Positions 45,012 through 53,225 of a DNA stretch of 64,000 bases are shown here, piece after piece. Origin of the DNA: Lutibacter sp. (GTDB lineage: Bacteria; Bacteroidota; Bacteroidia; Flavobacteriales; Flavobacteriaceae); the NCBI GenBank assembly GCA_027449025.1, contig DAIDMK010000006.1, positions 58,385-122,384 on the forward strand, in the 5' to 3' direction. The notes under the pieces are model-generated. The model had not been told where the DNA came from. It saw only the letters and a program-made list of their open reading frames with translations, and searched no databases. How positions within the stretch are numbered: position 1 is the first letter of the stretch; the number at the start of each line of letters is the position of its first letter. Position numbers and translations under genes: made by a program.

Positions 45012-46274
45012 ATGAAGAATTGTTCATTTAAAATAGACGGAAGAGTTTGTACCGCAGAGAAAGGGTTAAACTTAATAGAAGCAGCAAAACAAAATGGTGT
45101 TTTTATTCCGACATTGTGTCATTTTAAACACTTGTATCCGCTAGGTACCTGCAGGGTTTGCACCATAAAACTAAACGGAAAATCTGCTGCCGGGTGCACT
45201 GTTCATGTCGCTGATGGTATGGATATAGAAGTTAATACCCCCGAATTGCTGGATACCCGAAAAGCAATTTTGGAAATGATGTTTGTGGAAGGAAACCATT
45301 TCTGCCCTTCATGTGAAAAAAGCGGCGATTGCCCAATGCAAAATTTAGGGTACGAAACCGGAATCAAATACACACGTTTTCCACATTTATTTATAGACAG
45401 AATTACAGATGCACGTCCGAAACGCATTGTGGTAAACCAAAACAGGTGCATTAAGTGCAGACGATGTATTGAAGAAGTAAAAACTTTTGATGGTTACAAG
45501 GTATTCTATTCCGTAAACAAAGGTAATAAAACGATGGTTTCTATTGATTATGAGCAGGAAGCTAAATTATCCGAATTACAAGCAGCCCATGCCATGCAAA
45601 TTTGTCCGACAGGTTCCATTTTAGTTAAAGGAAAATCGTTTAGTAAACCATTTGGAGATCGATTATTTGATGCGGTTAACGAAGAAAAAATGCTGCCTGT
45701 AAATGGTCTTAAAAAACACCGAACCACTGCTAAAAAGAAAATTGTTGCAACCACTTCTCTCGCGGGCTGTTTTGGGTGCCATATGTCTATGCTCGATGTA
45801 GATTTAGGAATCCTCGATTTATTTGAAGTTATTGAATTTAATAAATCCCCTTTAACCGATATTAAAAATTTCACCAAACATTGCGATATCGGACTTGTTG
45901 AAGGCGGTTGCTGCAACACCCATAATATTGAAGTGCTGCGCGAATTCAGGAAAAATTGCGACATATTGGTTTCTGTGGGGGAATGTGCCATTTGGGGTGG
46001 CTTGCCCGCTATGAGAAATACTTTTCCGTTGGAAGAATGTTTAAAAGAGTCTTATTTGGATTCTATGACCAGCGAAGAAAATGAAACAATTATTCCAAAT
46101 CATGAAGACATTCCCAAAATTTTAAACAAAGTATATGCCAATCACGAAATCGTAAAAATAGACCATCACATTCCGGGATGCCCTCCAGATGCAAATCATA
46201 TTTGGAATGTTGTCAAACATATTTTATTTCAAGAAGAATATTCCATCATGCATCCTAAATATAAATATGATTAA
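45012..46274 (+). CDS. Fused HoxU-HoxY: diaphorase small subunit plus hydrogenase small subunit
   Basis: One 420-residue reading frame holding two normally separate subunits. Residues 1-225 are HoxU-like: [2Fe-2S] ligands C36, C47, C50 and C62; His-ligated cluster H96, C98, C101, C107; [4Fe-4S] C146, C149, C152, C198. A lysine-rich linker (about 225-244) leads to HoxY: the proximal [4Fe-4S] cluster ligands C253 and C256 (AGCFGCHMS), C325 (GECAIWGG) and C390 (PGCPPDANHIW). All cluster ligands are intact, so the fusion looks functional and would hard-wire the chain from hydrogenase to diaphorase. hoxH follows after 16 bp. Confidence 0.92.
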   Translation: MKNCSFKIDGRVCTAEKGLNLIEAAKQNGVFIPTLCHFKHLYPLGTCRVCTIKLNGKSAAGCTVHVADGMDIEVNTPELLDTRKAILEMMFVEGNHFCPSCEKSGDCPMQNLGYETGIKYTRFPHLFIDRITDARPKRIVVNQNRCIKCRRCIEEVKTFDGYKVFYSVNKGNKTMVSIDYEQEAKLSELQAAHAMQICPTGSILVKGKSFSKPFGDRLFDAVNEEKMLPVNGLKKHRTTAKKKIVATTSLAGCFGCHMSMLDVDLGILDLFEVIEFNKSPLTDIKNFTKHCDIGLVEGGCCNTHNIEVLREFRKNCDILVSVGECAIWGGLPAMRNTFPLEECLKESYLDSMTSEENETIIPNHEDIPKILNKVYANHEIVKIDHHIPGCPPDANHIWNVVKHILFQEEYSIMHPKYKYD

Positions 46275-46290
46275 TCGAAAATAACTAAAA

Positions 46291-47742
46291 ATGAGTACAA
46301 GAAAAATAATTATAGATCCAATTACACGTGTGGAAGGCCACGGAAAAGTTACCATAAGACTTGACGAAAAAGGCATGGTGAGTAATGCCTTTTTTCACAT
46401 TGTTGAATTTAGGGGCTTTGAAAAATTTCTTCAAGGACATCCGTATTGGGAAGCACCGGTATTGGTGCAGCGACTTTGCGGTATCTGCCCTGTGAGTCAT
46501 CATTTGGCTGCAGCCAAAGCCATTGACCAATTGGTGGGCATAGACCCCGAAAATTTATCGCCAACTGCTACAAAATTGAGAAAATTATTGCATTTCGGAC
46601 AAGTTTTTCAATCTCACGCATTGCACTTTTTCTATTTGGCTTCTCCAGATCTTTTATTCGGAATCGACGCCCCTGCGGGGAAAAGGAACATAGTTGCCGT
46701 TTCTGCCGAAAACAAGGAACTTGCAAAAAAAGGGATTTTGATGCGTAAATTTGGACAAGAAATCATTAAAGCATTGGCGGGGAAAAAAATTCACGGAATT
46801 TTAGCTGTACCGGGTGGCGTACATAAAACATTTACAGCTGAAGAACGTGTATATTTCTTAGACGGAATGCTTATTCCGAACGTTGACACCATGATTGAGT
46901 GGTCAAAAGAAATTATCGATTTTATAAAAACCTATTATCTTGAAAACGCCTCATGGATTGACAATTTCGCATCTTACCCCTCCAATCATTTGAGTCTGGT
47001 TCGAAAAGAAACAGGAGCTTTTGAATTGTATGACGGTAGGTTAAGATCTGTTGATTTTGAAGGAAATGAGTTGCTAAATATTGCAGATGTTGACTATCGC
47101 GATCACTTTAAAGAAGCTGTTGAACCATGGTCTTACTTGAAATTTCCATATATGACCAAATACGGAAGGGAAAACGGATGGAACCGAGTTGGACCATTGG
47201 CACGTTTAAATACTTGTGCTTATATGGGAACTCCACTTGCAGAGAAAGAACGACAAATATTTAAGGAATACACAAATAACAAGCCCAATAATATGACCAT
47301 GCATACCCATTGGGCACGATTAATTGAATTGTTATACAGTGCTGAAGCCATGAGAGAATTTTTGTTGGATGACACCTTAATGAGCAATGATTTGGTTCGA
47401 AAAGGCACGCCGAGACAAAAAGGTATTGGAATTATTGAAGCACCAAGAGGAACGCTTATTCATGAATATCATACAGATGAAAAGGGCTTAATTACCAAAT
47501 GCAATTTAATTGTTTCAACAACGCACAATAACGAAGCGATGAACCGTGGCGTTAGAGAAGTTGCAAAAAAGGTACTCAATAACAAACCCGAAATTACAGA
47601 ACCTATGCTGAATCAGATTGAAATAGCCATTAGGGCTTACGATCCTTGTTTAAGTTGTGCAACGCATGCATTGGGTGAAATGCCTTTAATTGTGCAATTG
47701 GAAGATTGCTACGGAAATTTAATTGATGAAAAAATTAAATAA
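46291..47742 (+). CDS. hoxH: [NiFe]-hydrogenase large subunit, group 3d-like
   Basis: 483-residue catalytic subunit. N-terminal RLCGICPVSH (61-70) and C-terminal DPCLSCATH (451-459) supply the four cysteines of the Ni-Fe centre. Beyond H459 a 24-residue tail (ALGEMPLIVQ..) remains, expected to be cut off by the protease encoded next. ITRVEGHGKV (11-20) and the DPCLSCATHALGEMPL context match bidirectional, NAD-linked HoxH. With the diaphorase genes upstream this is an H2:NAD+ oxidoreductase in the cytoplasm, able in principle to work both ways. Confidence 0.96.
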   Translation: MSTRKIIIDPITRVEGHGKVTIRLDEKGMVSNAFFHIVEFRGFEKFLQGHPYWEAPVLVQRLCGICPVSHHLAAAKAIDQLVGIDPENLSPTATKLRKLLHFGQVFQSHALHFFYLASPDLLFGIDAPAGKRNIVAVSAENKELAKKGILMRKFGQEIIKALAGKKIHGILAVPGGVHKTFTAEERVYFLDGMLIPNVDTMIEWSKEIIDFIKTYYLENASWIDNFASYPSNHLSLVRKETGAFELYDGRLRSVDFEGNELLNIADVDYRDHFKEAVEPWSYLKFPYMTKYGRENGWNRVGPLARLNTCAYMGTPLAEKERQIFKEYTNNKPNNMTMHTHWARLIELLYSAEAMREFLLDDTLMSNDLVRKGTPRQKGIGIIEAPRGTLIHEYHTDEKGLITKCNLIVSTTHNNEAMNRGVREVAKKVLNNKPEITEPMLNQIEIAIRAYDPCLSCATHALGEMPLIVQLEDCYGNLIDEKIK

Positions 47743-48175
47743 TATACTTATCATTGGCATAGGAAATAACACGCGTCAAGACGACGGACTTGGCTGGGTT
47801 TTTTTAGAGCTACTTGAAAAAGAGGGATTTAATACCAATAATCTGGTCTATAAATATCAATTGATGGTGGAAGATTCAGAATTAATTTCGGAATTTAATC
47901 CTGTTATTTTTATTGATGCCTGCAAATCCAAATTAAAAAACGGGTTTTCATTCGAACGCATTTACCCTTCAGAAGAAGTAACATTTTCTACACATTCCGT
48001 TCCCCCAAATCAAATTTTGAATCTTTGTAAAACTATTTACGACAGAACACCAAATACTTATCTCCTTAAAATTCAAGGCTATAATTGGAATATTGGCTCC
48101 AGATTGTCAAAACAGGCAAAAACAAATTTAAAGAATGCCTTCTCTTATTTTATTGAAAACTTAAATTCAAAATAA
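47726..48175 (+). CDS. hoxW: Hydrogenase maturation endopeptidase
   Basis: Removes the C-terminal tail of HoxH after nickel insertion. 149 residues: ILIIGIGNNTRQDDGLGWVFLELLE is the family start motif with nickel-sensing acidic residues; FIDACKS and THSVPPNQIL follow. The ATG at 47726 is preferred over a TTG at 47723; the gene overlaps hoxH by 17 bp. It closes the operon. Other maturation factors (HypA-F) are not in this window, so they must be elsewhere. Confidence 0.92.
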   Translation: MKKLNNILIIGIGNNTRQDDGLGWVFLELLEKEGFNTNNLVYKYQLMVEDSELISEFNPVIFIDACKSKLKNGFSFERIYPSEEVTFSTHSVPPNQILNLCKTIYDRTPNTYLLKIQGYNWNIGSRLSKQAKTNLKNAFSYFIENLNSK

Positions 48176-48499
48176 AATTAAGTTTAAATTAATTTTGTTT
48201 CCAATTGTCAATTTGTATTCTCCTTCGCTAGCTCGATCTTCCAATTTGTGTAACCAACAAGTATTATCATTTTCCGTTGTCAATTATTAATTCTAATCTG
48301 CGTAAGGGACTGAAGTGAAAACCTTTTGAGCAATTTTCAGCGAAAAAAGTTTGGAACAAAAGGCCCGACCCTTGTGGTAACGCCCAAAAAATGGAGAAAA
48401 TTTTTATTGTGCATGAGATTTAATTTAAAATCAATCTAAAGTTTTAATTCGGGCTTGTTCTGTTTTTATCCTTAAATTAGCACACTCAAAATTTTAAAA
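48176..48499. other. Intergenic with structured repeat, upstream of uraA
   Basis: 324-bp gap after hoxW. It contains the structured repeat copy at 48295-48388 and, further on, a weak promoter-like TTG..TAAATTAG near 48453-48481. No coding potential recognised. Confidence 0.5.
48295..48388 (+). repeat. Structured intergenic repeat, copy 2 (GCGTAAGGG family)
   Basis: 94 nt aligning with 36258-36360: AATCTGCGTAAGGGACTGAA at the start, CCTTTT / AAAAGG hairpin, CCCGACCC, and GGTAACGCCCAAA at the end. It lacks a 12-nt block of copy 1 before CCCGACCC. Like copy 1 it lies about 100 bp upstream of a membrane-transporter gene in the same orientation. Confidence 0.7.
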
Positions 48500-49735
48500 A
48501 TGCCCATAAAATCTCCTAATAACACAAACCTAGCTGTAATTTCAAACACGCCAAAGCGTATTCTTGTTGGTATTCAATTTTTATTTGTGGCCTTTGGGGC
48601 AACTGTATTGGTTCCTTTATTAATAGGGATTGATCCTTCTGTTGCATTATTTACCGCAGGTGTTGGAACACTTATTTTTCATATTATTACCAAAGGAAAA
48701 GTCCCGATTTTTTTGGGAAGTAGTTTTGCTTTTATTGCGCCAATTGTGGCCGCCACTGAATTATATGGGTATCCCGGAACTTTGGGAGGTCTTATTGCTG
48801 TTGGTTTGGTGTATGGTGTTGTGTCTTTTATTGTGAAACTATGGGGTTTAAAAGTGATTGAAAAAATATTTCCTTCAGTGGTGATTGGACCGGTTATTAT
48901 GGTAATAGGATTGTCATTGACATCGGTTGGTGTAGATATGGCAAAATCAAACTGGCCAATTGCATTTGCCGTATTAATTACATCCATTGTTATTGTCATC
49001 TACACAAAAGGAATCATCAAATTGGTTCCTATTTTTATTGGGATTATTGTAGGATATATCATCTCAATTTTTGCCGGATTGGTAGACTTTTCTTCGGTAA
49101 ATGATGCCGCTTGGTTTGCGCTGCCTAAATTTACAGCTCCAGAATTTAACTGGGCTGCCATTTTATATATGATTCCGGTCGCTATTGCACCAATTATAGA
49201 GCATGTTGGTGACATTTATGCAATTAGCGGTGTTGCTGATAAAGAATTTATAAAAGACCCTGGATTGCATAGAACATTGTTGGGAGATGGTATTGCCACT
49301 GCCTTTGCTGGACTTTTAGGCGGACCGCCAAATACAACTTATTCTGAAGTTACCGGCGCCGTTGCTTTAACCAAAATTACCGATCCCAGAGTGTTGCGGA
49401 TTGCCGCTATTACGGCAATTATATTTTCATTGGTAGGTAAAATAAGTGCAGTTTTAAAAACAATTCCACCTGCCGTATTGGGCGGTATTATGCTGTTGCT
49501 TTTTGGAATGATTGCGAGCATTGGAATTAAAACCTTAATCGATTCAAAAACAGATTTTTCAATCACAAGAAATCAGGTCATTGTTTCTGTTATTTTAACT
49601 ATTGGCGTAGGAGGCGCCCAAATGAGTTATGGAAATTTTAATTTGGCAGGAATTGGATTGGCATCGGTTATTGGTGTTATATTAAACTTGGTTTTGCCAA
49701 AATCTTCGGCTGCAGTTAAAGAAAATCTTAAATAA
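48500..49735 (+). CDS. uraA: Uracil-xanthine permease family protein
   Basis: NCS2 nucleobase:cation symporter of 411 residues with about 12-14 hydrophobic segments. QFLFVAFGATVLVPLLIGIDPSVALFTAGVGTLIFH, then FLGSSFAFIAPI, then IAPIIEHVGDIYAISG (with the conserved Glu), then GGPPNTTYSEVTGAVALTK are the UraA signature. Most likely uracil uptake. Alone on its strand; convergent with the purine permease across a shared terminator at 49757-49793. Confidence 0.92.
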   Translation: MPIKSPNNTNLAVISNTPKRILVGIQFLFVAFGATVLVPLLIGIDPSVALFTAGVGTLIFHIITKGKVPIFLGSSFAFIAPIVAATELYGYPGTLGGLIAVGLVYGVVSFIVKLWGLKVIEKIFPSVVIGPVIMVIGLSLTSVGVDMAKSNWPIAFAVLITSIVIVIYTKGIIKLVPIFIGIIVGYIISIFAGLVDFSSVNDAAWFALPKFTAPEFNWAAILYMIPVAIAPIIEHVGDIYAISGVADKEFIKDPGLHRTLLGDGIATAFAGLLGGPPNTTYSEVTGAVALTKITDPRVLRIAAITAIIFSLVGKISAVLKTIPPAVLGGIMLLLFGMIASIGIKTLIDSKTDFSITRNQVIVSVILTIGVGGAQMSYGNFNLAGIGLASVIGVILNLVLPKSSAAVKENLK

Positions 49736-49756
49736 ACAAGCAATTTTTTTGTCAAT

Positions 49757-49793
49757 AAAAAAGCCTTTCTGAAAATTCAGAAAGGCTTTTTTT
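49757..49793. terminator. Bidirectional terminator between two NCS2 permease genes
   Basis: Near-perfect palindrome AAAAAAGCCTTTCTGAA-AA-TTCAGAAAGGCTTTTTT with an A-run on one side and a T-run on the other, so it can end uraA (plus) and the purine permease gene (minus). Confidence 0.93.
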
Positions 49794-49812
49794 ATACTTT
49801 ATGTTTCAAATT

Positions 49813-51111
49813 TTATCCAACATAAAATTTAATCAAGAACAAAATTGCGATAAAGTACATAATCGGTTTTATTTCTTTATATCTGCCCGTAAGCAGTTTT
49901 AATATCACAAAAGAAAGCATTCCAAATACAATTCCTTCAGCAATGCTGTAGGTTAATGGCATCATAATGATGGTAAAAAAAGCCGGGATAGATTCTGTAA
50001 AATCATCCAAATCAATTTTCATAATTGGCGAAATCATAAACAAACCAACTATAATTAAAGCCGGAGCGGTAGCTGCTTCGGGTATAATCATAAATATTGG
50101 TGCAAAAAACAAAGCCAAAATAAACATTCCAGCAACGGTAAGCGCTGTCATACCTGTTTTTCCGCCTTCAGCAACACCGGCAGCACTTTCCACGTAAGTT
50201 GTAACGGTTGAAGTTCCCAATATAGCGCCAACAGTGGTTCCAATGGCATCAGCAAACAAGGCTTGTTTTACTCTTGGAACGTTTCCGTCTTTGTCCAACA
50301 TATTTGCTTTTGAAGAGACGCCAACCAATGTTCCCACAGTATCAAACATATCAACAAATAAAAATGTGAATAAAACGATTAACATATCTAAAGTAAACAC
50401 TTGGGAAAAATCAAACTTAAAGAAAATTGGCTCAATTGACGGCGGTAAGCTAACCGCGCTGAAGTTTTCAGGAATTGCTGTTACGCCAACAAACAATCCA
50501 ATAATGGTGGAGGCTAAAATTCCGATTAAAATGGCTCCTTTCACTTTTTTAGCGAATAAGACGCCGATAATGATCACGCCAGCCAAACCAACCAAAACAG
50601 CAGGATTTTTCATATCTCCCAACCCAACTAAGGTGGCAGGGTTGTCAATAATTAATCCGGTTCCCTTTAATCCAATAAAAGCAATAAACAATCCAATACC
50701 AACAGAAACCGCGTGTTTCAGATTTAAGGGAATAGAGTTTACAATCAATTCTCTGATATTAAATGCAGTTAAAAGGACAAAAATGATTCCTTCCAAAAAA
50801 ACAGCCGTTAAAGCAAACTCCCAAGAATAGCCCATTCCCAACACCACGGTAAAAGCAAAAAATGCATTTAGACCCATACCCGGCGCCAATGCAAATGGCA
50901 ATTTAGCAAGCAAAGCCATCACTAAGGTTGCGATAATTGCTGATAAGGCCGTTGCTGTAAATACCGCGTCTTTATCCATTCCTGCGGCACTTAATATACT
51001 CGGGTTTACAGCTAAAATGTAAACCATCGTCATAAAAGTGGTAATTCCAGCAATAATCTCAGTTCTTAGTGTCGATTTATTTTCTGTTATTTTAAAAAAC
51101 TTGTCTAACAT
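49813..51111 (-). CDS. NCS2-family purine permease (AzgA/PbuG-like)
   Basis: 432 residues, 12-14 hydrophobic segments. The start LDKFFKITENKSTLRTEIIAGITTFMTMVYILAVNPSIL, the ALAPGMGLNAFFAFTVVLGMG motif and the VDMFDTVGTLVGVSSKANMLD motif are those of adenine/guanine/hypoxanthine permeases, a branch apart from UraA. It imports purine bases. It starts 15 bp after the Tsx-like outer-membrane gene, so the pair spans both membranes. Confidence 0.93.
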   Translation of the reverse strand: MLDKFFKITENKSTLRTEIIAGITTFMTMVYILAVNPSILSAAGMDKDAVFTATALSAIIATLVMALLAKLPFALAPGMGLNAFFAFTVVLGMGYSWEFALTAVFLEGIIFVLLTAFNIRELIVNSIPLNLKHAVSVGIGLFIAFIGLKGTGLIIDNPATLVGLGDMKNPAVLVGLAGVIIIGVLFAKKVKGAILIGILASTIIGLFVGVTAIPENFSAVSLPPSIEPIFFKFDFSQVFTLDMLIVLFTFLFVDMFDTVGTLVGVSSKANMLDKDGNVPRVKQALFADAIGTTVGAILGTSTVTTYVESAAGVAEGGKTGMTALTVAGMFILALFFAPIFMIIPEAATAPALIIVGLFMISPIMKIDLDDFTESIPAFFTIIMMPLTYSIAEGIVFGMLSFVILKLLTGRYKEIKPIMYFIAILFLIKFYVG

Positions 51112-51126
51112 AATCTATTTTTTTTA

Positions 51127-51783
51127 TTATATATTCCACTTAACACCTAAAGTTGGCCTTACTTTAAATTCATATTCATAAGCGAAATTGTTTGAAAATT
51201 CAACCTCTCCTCCTACTGAAAATGTTTTATTTAAATGATACCACAATTGAGGTTCAGATAAAAATACAGTTTTGTCGGACAATCCGTTCTCTGTCCATAA
51301 ATCAGCAAAACCAGAAAAGGTTAGTTTATTTTCAATCAAATTCACGTACCAAGTTCCGGTAATTTGGTAGTTGGCTTCTCCGGCATTTTTAAATGACTTA
51401 TAACCCGCATAGGTAGAAAATCCCATTTTCGCATTTCCTTTTGCATAATTGACACCAAATATCCAAGCATCATTTATGGTAAAGCCACCCAAACCGTCAG
51501 CTGTTTTAAAAGTCCCCAATCCGCCATTGTATTCCACATGCAATCCAACAGGCATTTTTTCGGTTTTTAAAACACGAGCAATTTCATAATAGCCTCCGCT
51601 TATGCCCGAACTTGCATTGTAATCAAAATCGACAAACGTGAAAGTATTCCCGTATTTATCAACCTTAAAAAGCTCAAAAGTTGTTGTAAAGTGACCTCTT
51701 TCAAAATCTCTGTGCAATTGAAAGTTTTGAGCGCTCAGGGTAACAGCAATAAAAAAGGCGATAATTGTAATGATTTTTTTCAT
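51127..51783 (-). CDS. Tsx-like outer-membrane protein (DUF5020 family)
   Basis: 218 residues with a signal peptide (IIAFFIAVTLSAQ). The mature part alternates aromatic beta strands (FTTTFELFKVDKYGNTFTFVDFDYN, GLHVEYNGGLG, WYVNLIENKLTFSGFADLW, FSVGGEVEFSNNF) and ends VRPTLGVKWNI, a typical barrel terminus. It matches DUF5020, related to the nucleoside channel Tsx. ATG at 51783 fits the signal peptide; a longer start at 51822 would overlap the -7 box. It likely lets nucleosides or bases through the outer membrane for the permease encoded next. Confidence 0.85.
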   Translation of the reverse strand: MKKIITIIAFFIAVTLSAQNFQLHRDFERGHFTTTFELFKVDKYGNTFTFVDFDYNASSGISGGYYEIARVLKTEKMPVGLHVEYNGGLGTFKTADGLGGFTINDAWIFGVNYAKGNAKMGFSTYAGYKSFKNAGEANYQITGTWYVNLIENKLTFSGFADLWTENGLSDKTVFLSEPQLWYHLNKTFSVGGEVEFSNNFAYEYEFKVRPTLGVKWNI

Positions 51784-51821
51784 GGTTTTTAAAATTCTAA
51801 GATTAATTTTCAAAAATACCA

Positions 51822-51829
51822 CAAATATA
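51822..51829 (-). promoter_or_regulatory. -7 box TATATTTG of the Tsx-like/purine permease operon
   Basis: Minus-strand TATATTTG fits TAnnTTTG, 38 bp upstream of the ATG at 51783. A second candidate, TATTTTTG, lies at 51811-51818. No convincing -33 element for either. Confidence 0.4.
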
Positions 51830-51905
51830 TGCGCATAAAAGTGCCCCTGAAATTCAATTATTAACAGGTAATTAACTATTTATAATTAATATAAATTGGG
51901 GAAAG

Positions 51906-51942
51906 GAATTAGCCAATTAGTTAATTAGCCAATGTGCCAATG
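51906..51942. repeat. Short tandem-like TTAGCCAAT repeat
   Basis: Imperfect tandem units (GAATTAGCCAATTAG, TTAATTAGCCAATG, TGCCAATG) in the gap between the Tsx-like gene and lhgO. Similar strings are frequent between genes in flavobacteria as I recall. No gene or hairpin is associated. Confidence 0.6.
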
Positions 51943-52022
51943 AAAAAAAATAAAAGACTGTTTCGCTATTAGGAAATAGAACAGCTTCATTTAATTGATG
52001 TATTGTTAATCAATTTTAAAAA

Positions 52023-53225
52023 TTAACTCGAAACAACCCTCACAATTTCATCGGCAATTGCCAAGCAAGAAGTTGCTGCTGGCGAAGGTGCGTTTAGCAC
52101 GTGAATATTTCCCTTGTGTTTCATGATTTTAAAATCGTCAATCATATTTCCTTCAAAATCGATGGCCTGCGCCCTAACACCAGCTCTTGAGGGTTGCACC
52201 TCATTTACTGTAAGCGTCGGCATCATTTTTTGCAAAGCTTTAACAAAAAGTCGTTTTGAAAAAGCGCGTTTGTATTCATCGATTCCTTTGCGCCAATGTT
52301 TTCCGAATAATTTCCAGGTTCCTTTAAAAGTTAATGCTTCAAAAGTATCTTTTAAATTAAAACTTGTACGATTATAGCCTTCTCTTTTAAAAGTAAAAAC
52401 TGCATTTGGACCGCATTCAATACCACCGTGAATCATTCGTGTAAAATGCACGCCTAAAAACGGAAATTTTGGATCGGGAACCGGATAAACCAAGTTGTTA
52501 ATTTTGTGTGCGGCTTCTGGCTTCAATTCAAAATAATCCCCTCTGAAACCCACAATATGCAAATCGAGTTTTAAATGATCTTTTGCCGCAATTCTGTCGG
52601 ATTGCAATCCAGTGCAAAAAATAACTTTGTCGGAAATAAATTTCCCTTTATTTGTATTCAAAGTAGAAGTGTCTGTTTCTGCAATTATATCGAAAACATC
52701 GCAAGATTTAATTAATTTACTTTCGGCATTAATGGATACAATTTTATTCGCAAAAGCATTACAAACCGCCACATAATCAATAATTCCTGCAGTTGGCACC
52801 CATATTCCTTTAATTCCATCAATAAAAGGTTCCTTTTCCTTTATTTCCTCGGAAGTTAAATAGCAAATTCCAGGTGTTTCATTTTGAATTCCTCTATTAT
52901 AAATGTCTTCTAAAACGGGTAGTTCCTCTTTTGCAGTCGCCACAATAACCTTTCCACAAACATCATGTTTAATATCGTTTTCTACAGCAAATTTTATCAG
53001 TTGGGCATTTCCTATTCTACAGTTTTTTGCTTTATACGAACCAGGTTTATAATAAATTCCTGAGTGCATAACGCCTGAATTGCGACCAGTTTGATGCAAG
53101 CCAATCTCTGATTCCTTTTCTAAAATAAGTAGGGTTTTATCGGGAAATTTTAATTGTAATTTATAAGCGGTTGCAAGTCCAACGATACCTGCACCAACAA
53201 CAATAAAATCAACTTTATTGGACAT
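52023..53225 (-). CDS. lhgO: L-2-hydroxyglutarate oxidase
   Basis: FAD enzyme of 400 residues oxidising L-2-hydroxyglutarate to 2-oxoglutarate. DFIVVGAGIVGLATAYKLQLKFPDKTLLILEKE is the FAD-binding start; LHQTGRNSGVMHSGIYYKPGSYKAKNC and FLGVHFTRMIHGGIECGPNAV are family-specific; the C-terminal NAPSPAATSCLAIADEIV closes the FAD site. The start is MSNKVDF at 53225, which overlaps the preceding MFS gene by 11 bp; an upstream start at 53243 would overlap more. It scavenges a side product of the TCA cycle. Confidence 0.94.
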   Translation of the reverse strand: MSNKVDFIVVGAGIVGLATAYKLQLKFPDKTLLILEKESEIGLHQTGRNSGVMHSGIYYKPGSYKAKNCRIGNAQLIKFAVENDIKHDVCGKVIVATAKEELPVLEDIYNRGIQNETPGICYLTSEEIKEKEPFIDGIKGIWVPTAGIIDYVAVCNAFANKIVSINAESKLIKSCDVFDIIAETDTSTLNTNKGKFISDKVIFCTGLQSDRIAAKDHLKLDLHIVGFRGDYFELKPEAAHKINNLVYPVPDPKFPFLGVHFTRMIHGGIECGPNAVFTFKREGYNRTSFNLKDTFEALTFKGTWKLFGKHWRKGIDEYKRAFSKRLFVKALQKMMPTLTVNEVQPSRAGVRAQAIDFEGNMIDDFKIMKHKGNIHVLNAPSPAATSCLAIADEIVRVVSS

